Source of the DNA: Treponema sp. | Lineage (GTDB): Bacteria > Spirochaetota > Spirochaetia > Treponematales > Treponemataceae | Assembly: GCA_017421145.1 (NCBI GenBank) | Contig: JAFOTA010000154.1 | Location: 1 to 5,093, forward strand | Direction: 5' to 3' | Length of the DNA stretch: 5,093 bases | In this document: in pieces, positions 1-5,093 of the stretch | How positions within the stretch are numbered: the first letter of the stretch is position 1 | Layout: each line of letters starts with the position of its first letter | Translations under genes and position numbers: made by a program | Notes under the pieces: generated by a model | Database searches by the model: none | Told to the model about the DNA's origin: nothing | Seen by the model: only the letters and a program-made list of their open reading frames with translations

Positions 1-20
1 AATTCGGTTCAAAATTCGGT
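1..20. repeat. Short direct repeat, AATTCGGT twice
   Basis: The octamer AATTCGGT occurs at 1-8 and again at 13-20, separated by TCAA, a 12-base period. It touches the window edge, so the full extent is unknown. It could be part of an upstream operator, or simply the coding end of an upstream gene, since one frame would read FGSKFG here. Nothing in the window decides between these. Confidence 0.4.
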
Positions 21-80
21 ACACCTCAGAAAAAGGTCAACTGATTTTCGGGCTTGTCATTTGAAAATGCAGGTTGCTTT

Positions 81-100
81 CCCGATGCTTGTGTGTCGGG
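81..100. promoter_or_regulatory. Inverted repeat over the -35 region, candidate operator
   Basis: CCCGA (81-85) and TCGGG (96-100) form a perfect 5-base inverted repeat with a 10-base centre. The candidate -35 hexamer of the terD promoter (89-94) lies inside it, which is where a repressor or activator site would act. The arms are short, so chance occurrence is possible. No regulator gene is in view. Confidence 0.3.
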
Positions 101-117
101 TTAGCTTATTGTATACT
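89..117 (+). promoter_or_regulatory. Predicted sigma70-type promoter of the terD cluster
   Basis: TTGTGT (89-94) and TATACT (112-117) are separated by exactly 17 bases. The -10 box matches the TATAAT consensus at five of six positions; the -35 box matches only the first three bases of TTGACA. A start near 124 would give a leader of about 55 bases before the first ATG. It is the best promoter seen in the 178 bases upstream of the cluster. The weak -35 would fit a regulated promoter. Confidence 0.5.
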
Positions 118-121
118 GAAT

Positions 122-149
122 CTGTCCGGAGATTGAATTTTCCGGGCGG
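122..149 (+). promoter_or_regulatory. GC-rich hairpin in the terD leader
   Basis: Bases 122-132 pair with 139-149 to form an 11-bp stem with three G-T wobbles, a core of CCGGA/TCCGG and a six-base loop TTGAAT. If transcription starts near 124 the hairpin occupies the very 5' end of the mRNA, 16 bases upstream of the AGGAG ribosome site, where it could protect the transcript from decay. The bases after it, CATTTTAA, are only weakly T-rich, so it could alternatively be a leftover terminator of an upstream gene or an attenuator. Confidence 0.45.
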
Positions 150-178
150 CATTTTAAAAAATTACAGGAGCGTTTGTT

Positions 179-754
179 ATGGCTGTTAGTCTTTCAAAAG
201 GTCAGAAAGTTGATTTGACAAAAGGAAACCCAGGGCTTAAGAATATTCTGGTTGGCCTTGGCTGGGATATAAATGCATTCGAGGGCGCGGAATTTGACTT
301 GGATGCATCTGCATTTATGGCGGGTGCGAATGGAAAATGTCCGTCAGATCAGGAATTCATTTTCTACAGCAATCCGAAACATCCAAGCGGTTCAGTGGAA
401 TCACTGGGTGACAACCGTACCGGTGATGGAGACGGCGATGACGAGCAGATTATGGTCGATCTTTCAAAAGTTCCTGCAAACATCGAAAGAATTGCATTCA
501 CATGTACTATTTATGATGCAGATGCACGCGGACAGAATTTCGGTCAGGTAAACAATGCTTACATCCATCTTTTAAATCAGGCAACCGGTGAAGAACTTGT
601 CCGCTATGATCTTGGCGAAGATTTTTCTATTGAAACAGCCGTCGTTGTCGGTGAGCTTTATAGAAATAACGGTGAATGGAAATTCAACGCTATCGGAAGC
701 GGATTCCAGGGTGGACTTGCAGCTCTCTGCAACTACTATGGAATTGAAGTCTGA
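179..754 (+). CDS. terD: TerD-family calcium-binding stress protein, paralogue 1
   Basis: A complete 191-residue protein of the usual length for a single TerD domain. It opens with the family signature [15 protein letters not shown] and GLGWD (26-30). The acidic ligand-type motifs are FDLDAS (39-44) and [14 protein letters not shown] (77-90). The family core continues with [14 protein letters not shown] (111-124), [16 protein letters not shown] (158-173) and a GGLAALC end (178-184). TerD proteins are cytosolic beta-sandwich proteins; the Klebsiella homologue is known to bind Ca2+, and homologues are linked to resistance to tellurite, phage, colicins and envelope stress. The sequence resembles enterobacterial TerD and Bacillus YceD. 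No signal peptide or membrane segment is seen. AGGAG at 166-170, eight bases before the ATG, fixes the start. It is the first gene of the cluster, behind a predicted promoter. The biochemical role of TerD is still not settled, so the family call is firm but the function is not. Confidence 0.95.
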   Translation: MAVSLSKGQKVDLTKGNPGLKNILVGLGWDINAFEGAEFDLDASAFMAGANGKCPSDQEFIFYSNPKHPSGSVESLGDNRTGDGDGDDEQIMVDLSKVPANIERIAFTCTIYDADARGQNFGQVNNAYIHLLNQATGEELVRYDLGEDFSIETAVVVGELYRNNGEWKFNAIGSGFQGGLAALCNYYGIEV

Positions 755-782
755 TTTAATTTTTTTATAAGGAGCGATTGTT

Positions 783-1361
783 ATGGCTATAAGTCTTTCA
801 AAAGGTCAGAAAGTTGATTTGACAAAAGGAAAGCCCGCAATCAAGCATCTCATGGTAGGACTTGGTTGGGATGTAAATGCATATGACGGAGCGGACTTTG
901 ACTTGGATGCATCTGCTTTTATGGTAGGCGCAAATGGAAAATGCCCGACAGAAAAGGAATTTATTTTCTACAGCAATACAAAGCATCCTAGCGGAGCCGT
1001 TGAATCCATGGGTGACAACCGTACAGGCGGCGGTGACGGCGATGACGAGCAGATTATGGTCGATCTTTCAAAAGTTCCGGCAAACATCGAAAGGATTGCA
1101 TTCACATGTACTATTTACGATGCTGATGTCCGCGGACAGAACTTCGGTCAGGTAAGCAATGCATTCATACGTATTGTGGATCAGGATACAGAAGAAGAGC
1201 TTATCCGCTATGATCTTGGAGAAGATTTTTCTATTGAAACAGCCATTGTTGTCGGGGAACTCTATAAAAAAGACGGCGAATGGAAATTCAATGCTATCGG
1301 AAGCGGATTCCAGGGTGGACTTGCGGCTCTCTGCGGTCACTTTGGAATTGAAGTCGAATAA
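783..1361 (+). CDS. terD: TerD-family calcium-binding stress protein, paralogue 2
   Basis: A complete 192-residue single-domain TerD protein, the close tandem copy of the preceding gene. It keeps FDLDAS (39-44), [14 protein letters not shown] (77-90), [14 protein letters not shown] (111-124), [16 protein letters not shown] (158-173) and the GGLAALC end, so all visible Ca2+-site motifs are intact. It ends in IEVE, one residue longer than copy 1. Differences cluster at 17-38, 56-58, 125-141 and 162-164, probably surface loops, while the acidic site and the 84-124 core hardly change. The start is fixed by AAGGAG (769-774), eight bases before the ATG. The gap to copy 1 is 28 bases with no terminator, so the two are very likely co-transcribed. 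The pair may supply more of the same protein or form hetero-oligomers; the sequence does not decide. Confidence 0.95.
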   Translation: MAISLSKGQKVDLTKGKPAIKHLMVGLGWDVNAYDGADFDLDASAFMVGANGKCPTEKEFIFYSNTKHPSGAVESMGDNRTGGGDGDDEQIMVDLSKVPANIERIAFTCTIYDADVRGQNFGQVSNAFIRIVDQDTEEELIRYDLGEDFSIETAIVVGELYKKDGEWKFNAIGSGFQGGLAALCGHFGIEVE

Positions 1362-1388
1362 TCATCTGATGATGAAAGGCTGGTAATC

Positions 1389-1970
1389 ATGGCGATCAGT
1401 TTGACGAAAGGACAGAAAGTTGATTTGACAAAAGGAAAGCCTGAGCTTAAAAAACTCATGGTTGGCCTTGGTTGGGATGAGGTTTCATCTGGAGATGATG
1501 ACATTGACTGTGATGCATCATGCGTCCTTCTTGATGAAAATGACAAAGTTATTTCAGACGAAGACATCGATGAATGCTGTGTCTATTTTGCAAATGAGTC
1601 TCTTTACGGCATTGTGCATGGCGGAGATAATTTGACGGGAGAAGGAGAGGGTGATGATGAGGTCATTGAGATTGATCTTTCTGATATTCCTCCAGAAGTC
1701 AAAAAAATTGTAGTCTTCATGAACATCTATGATGCAGTCGAACGCTCGCAGTCTTTTGCAGATTTGGAAAACGCTTTCATCAGGCTTTGCAATTCAGAAA
1801 CCGGTGAAGAAATCTGCCGTTTTGACATGAAAGACGTAAATCCAGATGCAACGGCCTTAATTGCAGGTGCCGTCTACAGATATAATGATGAGTGGAAATT
1901 TTCTGCAATCGGAGAAGCCTTGAGGGGTTGCTCCGATGTGTATGATGTTATTGCCAGATATGGTTATTAA
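1389..1970 (+). CDS. Divergent TerD-family protein, cysteine-rich and acidic
   Basis: A complete 193-residue TerD-domain protein. It keeps the N-terminal [18 protein letters not shown] and GLGWD, an acidic site of IDCDAS (39-44) plus GDNLTGEGEGDDE (79-91), IYDAVERSQSF (113-123) and the DEWKFSAIGE block (167-176). It departs from genes 1 and 2 in several ways. An acidic stretch SGDDDIDCD precedes the site. FYSN and the following KHPSG are replaced by VYFANESLYG. The C-terminal GGLAALC is replaced by RGCSDVYDVIARYGY. It has seven cysteines (41, 45, 63, 64, 134, 143, 181), against three each in genes 1 and 2. This suggests metal or redox chemistry, but no standard zinc motif is present. The ribosome site is the weaker GAAAGG (1374-1379), nine bases before ATG, so it may be translated less than its neighbours. 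It lies 27 bases after gene 2 in the same operon. A specific Ter subfamily name cannot be assigned with confidence. Confidence 0.9.
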   Translation: MAISLTKGQKVDLTKGKPELKKLMVGLGWDEVSSGDDDIDCDASCVLLDENDKVISDEDIDECCVYFANESLYGIVHGGDNLTGEGEGDDEVIEIDLSDIPPEVKKIVVFMNIYDAVERSQSFADLENAFIRLCNSETGEEICRFDMKDVNPDATALIAGAVYRYNDEWKFSAIGEALRGCSDVYDVIARYGY

Positions 1971-1988
1971 AATTTAAGGAGAAAAATT

Positions 1989-2594
1989 ATGGCTATAAGT
2001 CTTTCAAAAGGTCAGAAAGTAAGCTTGACCAAAGAGAACCCCGGTTTGACAGAAATCCGCGTAGGTCTCGGATGGGATGAAGTGCAGCAGGAGCAGAAAA
2101 AAGGATTTTTTGCCTCATTGTTGAGCGCTCCAAAAGAAGACATTGACTGCGATGCTTCTGTGTATCTTTTGAAAAACGGAAAGCTTGCGTCAGAAGATGA
2201 CATTGTTTTCTTCAATAACTTGAAGCATAAATCTGGATCTGTGTATCATCATGGAGACAACCTTACCGGCGGTGGTGAAGGCGATGATGAGCAGGTTTCA
2301 ATCAATCTTACAAAAGTTCCGGCAGAATATGACAGGATCGTTATTGCCGTGAATATTTATAAGGCAAATGAAAGAAAGCAGCATTTCGGATTGGTGCAGA
2401 ATGCGTTCATCCGCGTCGTCAACAAGACCAACAACACTGAATTGTGCCGCTACAACTTGACTGACAATTATTCAGGAAGCACAGGCATAATCTTCGGTGA
2501 AGTCTACAGGCATGAGGGCGAATGGAAATTCAATGCTGTCGGTGAAGGAATTCAGGCATCATACATTACTGAAGTAGCAAAAAGATTCAAATAA
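1989..2594 (+). CDS. TerD-family protein with a hydrophobic loop insertion
   Basis: A complete 201-residue TerD-domain protein, the last of the four. The opening [20 protein letters not shown] and GLGWDEV (26-32) are typical. The acidic site is split from GLGWD by an insertion at about 33-50, with a charged QQEQKK followed by the hydrophobic GFFASLLSAP, and then reads DIDCDAS (51-57). GDNLTGGGEGDDEQ (89-102), NIYKANERKQHFGLVQNAFIR (122-142, in part) and GEVYRHEGEWKFNAVGEG (170-187) follow. The end, IQASYITEVAKRFK, lacks the GGLAALC tail. IDCDAS and GDNLT group it with the preceding gene rather than with genes 1 and 2. AAGGAG (1976-1981) lies seven bases before ATG, and the gap to gene 3 is only 18 bases, so co-transcription is likely. 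The inserted loop could contact a partner or membrane surface; that is inference. It resembles TerX-like members, but the subfamily call is unsure. Confidence 0.93.
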   Translation: MAISLSKGQKVSLTKENPGLTEIRVGLGWDEVQQEQKKGFFASLLSAPKEDIDCDASVYLLKNGKLASEDDIVFFNNLKHKSGSVYHHGDNLTGGGEGDDEQVSINLTKVPAEYDRIVIAVNIYKANERKQHFGLVQNAFIRVVNKTNNTELCRYNLTDNYSGSTGIIFGEVYRHEGEWKFNAVGEGIQASYITEVAKRFK

Positions 2595-2596
2595 AG

Positions 2597-2639
2597 GGCA
2601 TCTCTAAAAACTCATTTTCAATGACTTTTTAGAGGTTCC
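2597..2639 (+). terminator. Long imperfect hairpin just after the last terD-family gene
   Basis: It begins two bases after the TAA of the preceding gene. CTCTAAAAACTCATT (2602-2616) pairs with AATGACTTTTTAGAG (2620-2634) across a three-base TTC loop with one C-C mismatch. The stem extends outward through a T-G and an A-T pair, and after one mismatch through GG/CC (2597-2598 with 2638-2639). No T-run follows, so it is not a classical intrinsic terminator. It could act as a 3'-end stabiliser, a weak bidirectional terminator, or be one copy of a dispersed intergenic repeat. Confidence 0.6.
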
Positions 2640-2695
2640 ATAAAAAACTGTTCAGAAATCAAAATGTATTCGGATAGATTTATCGAATGAAATGA

Positions 2696-2734
2696 GGATG
2701 TCCAAAGTTAATGTAATTTTGGGCATCCCTTTTT
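2696..2734 (+). terminator. Rho-independent terminator of the terD cluster
   Basis: Bases 2696-2710 pair with 2714-2728 in an uninterrupted 15-bp stem, with two G-T wobbles and a three-base ATG loop. The base of the stem is GC-rich (GGATG/CATCC) and is followed at once by CTTTTT (2729-2734). This is the standard layout of an intrinsic terminator on the + strand. It sits about 100 bases after the last terD-family stop and 67 bases before the ATPase start, so it should end or reduce transcription entering the ATPase gene. Confidence 0.85.
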
Positions 2735-2749
2735 CATAAATCGGAAAAT

Positions 2750-2778
2750 CTGCCTGTGCATTTTTTTCTGGATTTAAA
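2750..2778 (+). promoter_or_regulatory. Weak candidate promoter for the ATPase gene
   Basis: After the terminator, CTGCCT (2750-2755) and TTTAAA (2773-2778) are 17 bases apart. They match three of six -35 and four of six -10 consensus positions, which is poor. It is listed only because the ATPase follows a strong terminator and needs either its own promoter or read-through, and nothing better is visible in 2735-2801. Confidence 0.15.
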
Positions 2779-2784
2779 ACCAAA

Positions 2785-2792
2785 AGAGGTGG
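2785..2792 (+). promoter_or_regulatory. Ribosome binding site of the ATPase gene
   Basis: AGAGGTGG lies nine bases before the ATG at 2802 and matches the anti-Shine-Dalgarno consensus well. It supports this ATG over the next in-frame one at residue 10. Confidence 0.7.
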
Positions 2793-2801
2793 AAATATAT
2801 T

Positions 2802-5093
2802 ATGGAGCCGATTAACAAAACGGATTTGATGAACGGCCTTTCTGATTCTCAGGTTTCAGAAAGCAAATCAAAGAACGGAACGAACGAACTTTCGAAAAAG
2901 GAAAAAGAATCCCTTTGGAAAATGTTCATCGGGGCATTTGATGATATCTGGATAAAGGTATTGTGCGCTGCCTTGGTATTAAAGATTGTGCTTGCGGTCT
3001 TGGGACATTTTGTACCTGCATTGAGCGGCGGAAACGATGTCGTTGAAATCGTCAGTATTGTGATTGCAATCGCACTGGCAACGGGATTCAGCACTTTGTC
3101 GGAATATAGGAATACATCCCGAAGTGAAGCTTTGCAGGAAGAATACAATAAGACTTATGCAAAAGTCATCCGTAACGGCAAGCTGATTAAAATCCTTACG
3201 AGCGAAATCGTAAAGGGTGACACGGTTCTTATCCAGGCCGGTGACAAAGTTCCTGTTGACGGTCTTTTGTTCGAAGGCACGATAAATGTTTCTCTGGCGG
3301 CATTGAACGGTGAATCACGCGATGAAACAAAAAAAGCGACCGCTACAATGGAAGAAGCCGAAAGCACGGATTATGCCTCTGAATCCAAAGTGTTCATGGG
3401 ATCTGTCGTTACTTCAGGCGAAGGCTATATGGTTGCGACGGTTATCGGTGATGCATCTGAACTTGGAAAGATTAACAAGGCACTTACAGATGATGATGAA
3501 GAAGAGGAAAGAAAGGATACTTCAAGCCTGAAACTTGAAAAAGTGGCTACCGGTATCGGTAAAATCGGTGTGACTGCCGCTGCTATTGCCGGTGTCCTGC
3601 ATGTTGTGTTCTCCCTTATAAACAACGGATGGGCGGAAGGAAAGCTTGTCGTGACAATCCTTCTCCTTGTTGCAGAAGCTGTAATGCTTATGGCTTCAAT
3701 CGTCATCATGGCTGTTCCTGAAGGACTCCCGATGATGAACAGTCTTGTTCAGTCAATGAATACGGAATCAATGTACAAGAAAAACATTCTTGTAAGTCAT
3801 AAGGCTGCTTTTTCTGACAGCGCATATATGAATATCCTGTTCAGTGACAAGACCGGAACAATCACGGAAGGAAATCTGTCTCTCGTCGAGTTTATAACTG
3901 GTGACGGTGCGGTTTCCAACAGTATAATCGATTCAGAGTTTATCGAAGCAATCACTTTGAACAATCTTGCGAAAGTATCTGAAGGCGCTGCTATCGGAAG
4001 CAACAACATGGACCGTGCATTGCTTACCTATGCCTTGAACAACGGATATGATGATTCCAAAAATGATCCTTCAAAGGTTGCAGAAATCAGCGGATTCGAT
4101 TCAGAAAAGAAGTGTGCGACCGTAACTCTTAAAGACGGAACGATTTATTGGAAGGGTGCAACTGAAAATATCATCAATCAGGTAACTCATTATGTCCTTC
4201 CGAATGGTGAAGAAAAACCGTTTACTGCAGAAGACAAAAAGAAAGTTGAAGAGCAGATGATTAATGAGGCAAAACGCACGATGAAGCTTCTTTCTGTTGC
4301 GAAGATTGCAAATGGAAAAACTGTTCTTCAGGCCGTGCTTTGTCTCCGCGACAATGTCCGCAAGGATGCCATAGAAACCGTCAAGATTTTGAACAAAGCC
4401 GGAATCCAGGTCGTTATGGTTACTGGTGATGCAGAGGAAACTGCCGTTGCAATTGCAAAAGAAGCAGGTATCCTTAAAAATGAAAGTACGGATGTTGTCC
4501 TTACGCATGAAACATTGGAAAAGATGTCTGATGAAGAGCTGAAATCAAAGATGCCGTTCCTCAGGGTGGTCAGCCGTGCAAAGCCGCTTGATAAAAAACG
4601 CCTTGTATCTATTGCACAGCAGCTTGAAAATGTATGCGGTATGACGGGAGACGGAGTTAATGATGCTCCTGCGCTCAAACAAGCCGACATCGGTTTTGCA
4701 ATGGGTGACGGAACAGCGGTTGCTCAGGAAGCCGGAGATGTGGTTATTCTCAACAACTCATTGACTTCTATAAAAGATTGTGTCTTGAACAGTAGGACAA
4801 TGGCAAAATCCGTTGGTAAATTCCTTATTTTCCAGCTTACTGTTAACATCAGCACCTTGCTCATGAACATCCTTGCTCCAGTCCTTGGAATTGTCGAGCC
4901 GTTCTCTATCGTCCAGATTCTTTGGATCAACCTGATTATGGATACTCTTGCGGCCATGGCATTCGGCGGTGAACCGGTACTTGAACGCTACATGAATGAA
5001 AAACCAGCGTTGCGCACCGACAACATTTTGACAAAGTACATAAAATCGGCAATCGGCTGTGCATCTATTTTCATAACCGTCATATCCATTCTC
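2802..5093 (+). CDS. P-type Ca2+-ATPase, plasma-membrane (PMCA) type, 3' end cut off
   Basis: An open frame of 764 codons without a stop, truncated by the window edge. It is an ATP-driven cation pump, by its motifs most likely a Ca2+ exporter of class P2B. Order of parts: cytosolic N-domain with GLSDSQV and NGTNEL (12-30); TM1 about 49-70; TM2 about 80-99; actuator domain with NGES (169-172); acidic linker DDDEEEE (230-236); TM3 about 252-275; TM4 ending in VPEGLP (E307); phosphorylation site DKTGT (D349); nucleotide-binding KGATE (451-455); hinge motifs TGD (541-543) and TGDGVNDAP (615-623); TM5 with QLTVN (N682); TM6 with WINLIMD (N710, D714); TM7 starting about 745. E307, N682, N710 and D714 correspond to the Ca2+ ligands of PMCA pumps. 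Bacterial members are usually near 850-900 residues, so TM7-TM10 should lie outside the window. Odd points are N for T in TGES and the loss of the usual ETLG-type segment before DKTGT. It follows the TerD genes beyond a terminator. Confidence 0.95.
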   Translation, partial: MEPINKTDLMNGLSDSQVSESKSKNGTNELSKKEKESLWKMFIGAFDDIWIKVLCAALVLKIVLAVLGHFVPALSGGNDVVEIVSIVIAIALATGFSTLSEYRNTSRSEALQEEYNKTYAKVIRNGKLIKILTSEIVKGDTVLIQAGDKVPVDGLLFEGTINVSLAALNGESRDETKKATATMEEAESTDYASESKVFMGSVVTSGEGYMVATVIGDASELGKINKALTDDDEEEERKDTSSLKLEKVATGIGKIGVTAAAIAGVLHVVFSLINNGWAEGKLVVTILLLVAEAVMLMASIVIMAVPEGLPMMNSLVQSMNTESMYKKNILVSHKAAFSDSAYMNILFSDKTGTITEGNLSLVEFITGDGAVSNSIIDSEFIEAITLNNLAKVSEGAAIGSNNMDRALLTYALNNGYDDSKNDPSKVAEISGFDSEKKCATVTLKDGTIYWKGATENIINQVTHYVLPNGEEKPFTAEDKKKVEEQMINEAKRTMKLLSVAKIANGKTVLQAVLCLRDNVRKDAIETVKILNKAGIQVVMVTGDAEETAVAIAKEAGILKNESTDVVLTHETLEKMSDEELKSKMPFLRVVSRAKPLDKKRLVSIAQQLENVCGMTGDGVNDAPALKQADIGFAMGDGTAVAQEAGDVVILNNSLTSIKDCVLNSRTMAKSVGKFLIFQLTVNISTLLMNILAPVLGIVEPFSIVQILWINLIMDTLAAMAFGGEPVLERYMNEKPALRTDNILTKYIKSAIGCASIFITVISIL

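Larger units (their letters stand above)
166..1361 (+). repeat. Tandem gene duplication covering terD copies 1 and 2
   Basis: The units 166-754 and 770-1361 are diverged copies. The duplication includes the ribosome site: AGGAGCG, one variable base, then TTGTT before ATG in both. Blocks identical at DNA level include 188-228 with 792-832 (41 bases) and 431-474 with 1035-1078 (44 bases). The proteins align without gaps, 155 of 191 residues identical by hand count. Most differences are conservative, so both copies appear to be under selection. Confidence 0.9.

Noticed and set aside
3..44. Possible C-terminal end of an upstream gene, reading FGSKFGTPQKKVN then TGA
   Set aside because: Only 13 codons are visible, the other two + frames are also open over this stretch, and there is no homology signal to choose between them.
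44..68. Inverted repeat ATTTTC/GAAAAT upstream of the promoter
   Set aside because: The stem is six A/T-rich pairs with a 13-base loop and no T-run, too weak to call a terminator or operator.
273..551. Alternative-frame open readings inside the terD genes (also 588-770, 934-1155, 1159-1386)
   Set aside because: They overlap strongly supported TerD frames, lack ribosome sites, and resemble each other only because the two underlying genes are duplicates.
166..1361. CRISPR or mobile-element origin for the repeated DNA blocks
   Set aside because: The repeats are aligned coding segments of two paralogous genes at the gene period, without spacers, terminal inverted repeats or transposase.
2668..2688. 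Small hairpin ATTCGGATA/TATCGAAT between the two intergenic hairpins
   Set aside because: It needs a bulge and has only eight pairs, so it is likely to arise by chance in this A/T-rich stretch.
2849..4957. A series of minus-strand open frames opposite the ATPase
   Set aside because: The + strand encodes an unbroken P-type ATPase with all core motifs; the reverse frames are low-complexity shadows rich in Ser, Phe and Ile without start signals or family motifs.

Overview
The window carries a compact Ter-type (tellurium-resistance/stress) gene cluster, all on the + strand. Four TerD-family genes stand in tandem (179-2594), followed after a 207-base gap by a P-type Ca2+-ATPase (2802-5093) that runs off the right edge. 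Composition is moderately AT-rich, starts are ATG behind clear AGGAG-type ribosome sites, and the intergenic hairpins have A/T-rich stems. The overall look (protein style, codon use, the CTCTAAAAA/TTTTTAGAG hairpin) recalls host-associated spirochaetes of the Treponema type. That is an impression from the sequence, not a proven assignment; an anaerobic Firmicute is the main alternative.

Layout. Bases 1-178 hold no convincing gene. They contain a short direct repeat (1-20), a plausible sigma70-like promoter (89-117) lying across a CCCGA/TCGGG inverted repeat, and a GC-rich hairpin (122-149) at the predicted 5' end of the mRNA. The TerD genes are separated by 28, 27 and 18 bases, each with its own Shine-Dalgarno sequence, so they probably form one operon. 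Genes 1 and 2 are a recent tandem duplication (155 of 191 residues identical by hand alignment) and look like classic TerD. Genes 3 and 4 form a second, more divergent type, marked by IDCDAS and GDNLT in place of FDLDAS and GDNRT. After gene 4 come a long imperfect hairpin (2597-2639) and a strong Rho-independent terminator (2696-2734), then the ATPase with its own ribosome site.

How the parts may work together. TerD domains are known Ca2+-binding proteins, and the acidic ligand-type motifs survive in all four paralogues. The ATPase has the PEGLP, DKTGT, TGD, GDGVNDAP and NLIMD motifs of plasma-membrane-type Ca2+ pumps. Four Ca2+-binding cytosolic proteins beside a Ca2+ exporter suggest a calcium-linked envelope or metal-stress response. 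This is inference from context. No terA, terB, terC, terZ or biosynthetic Ter genes are visible here; they could lie outside the window.
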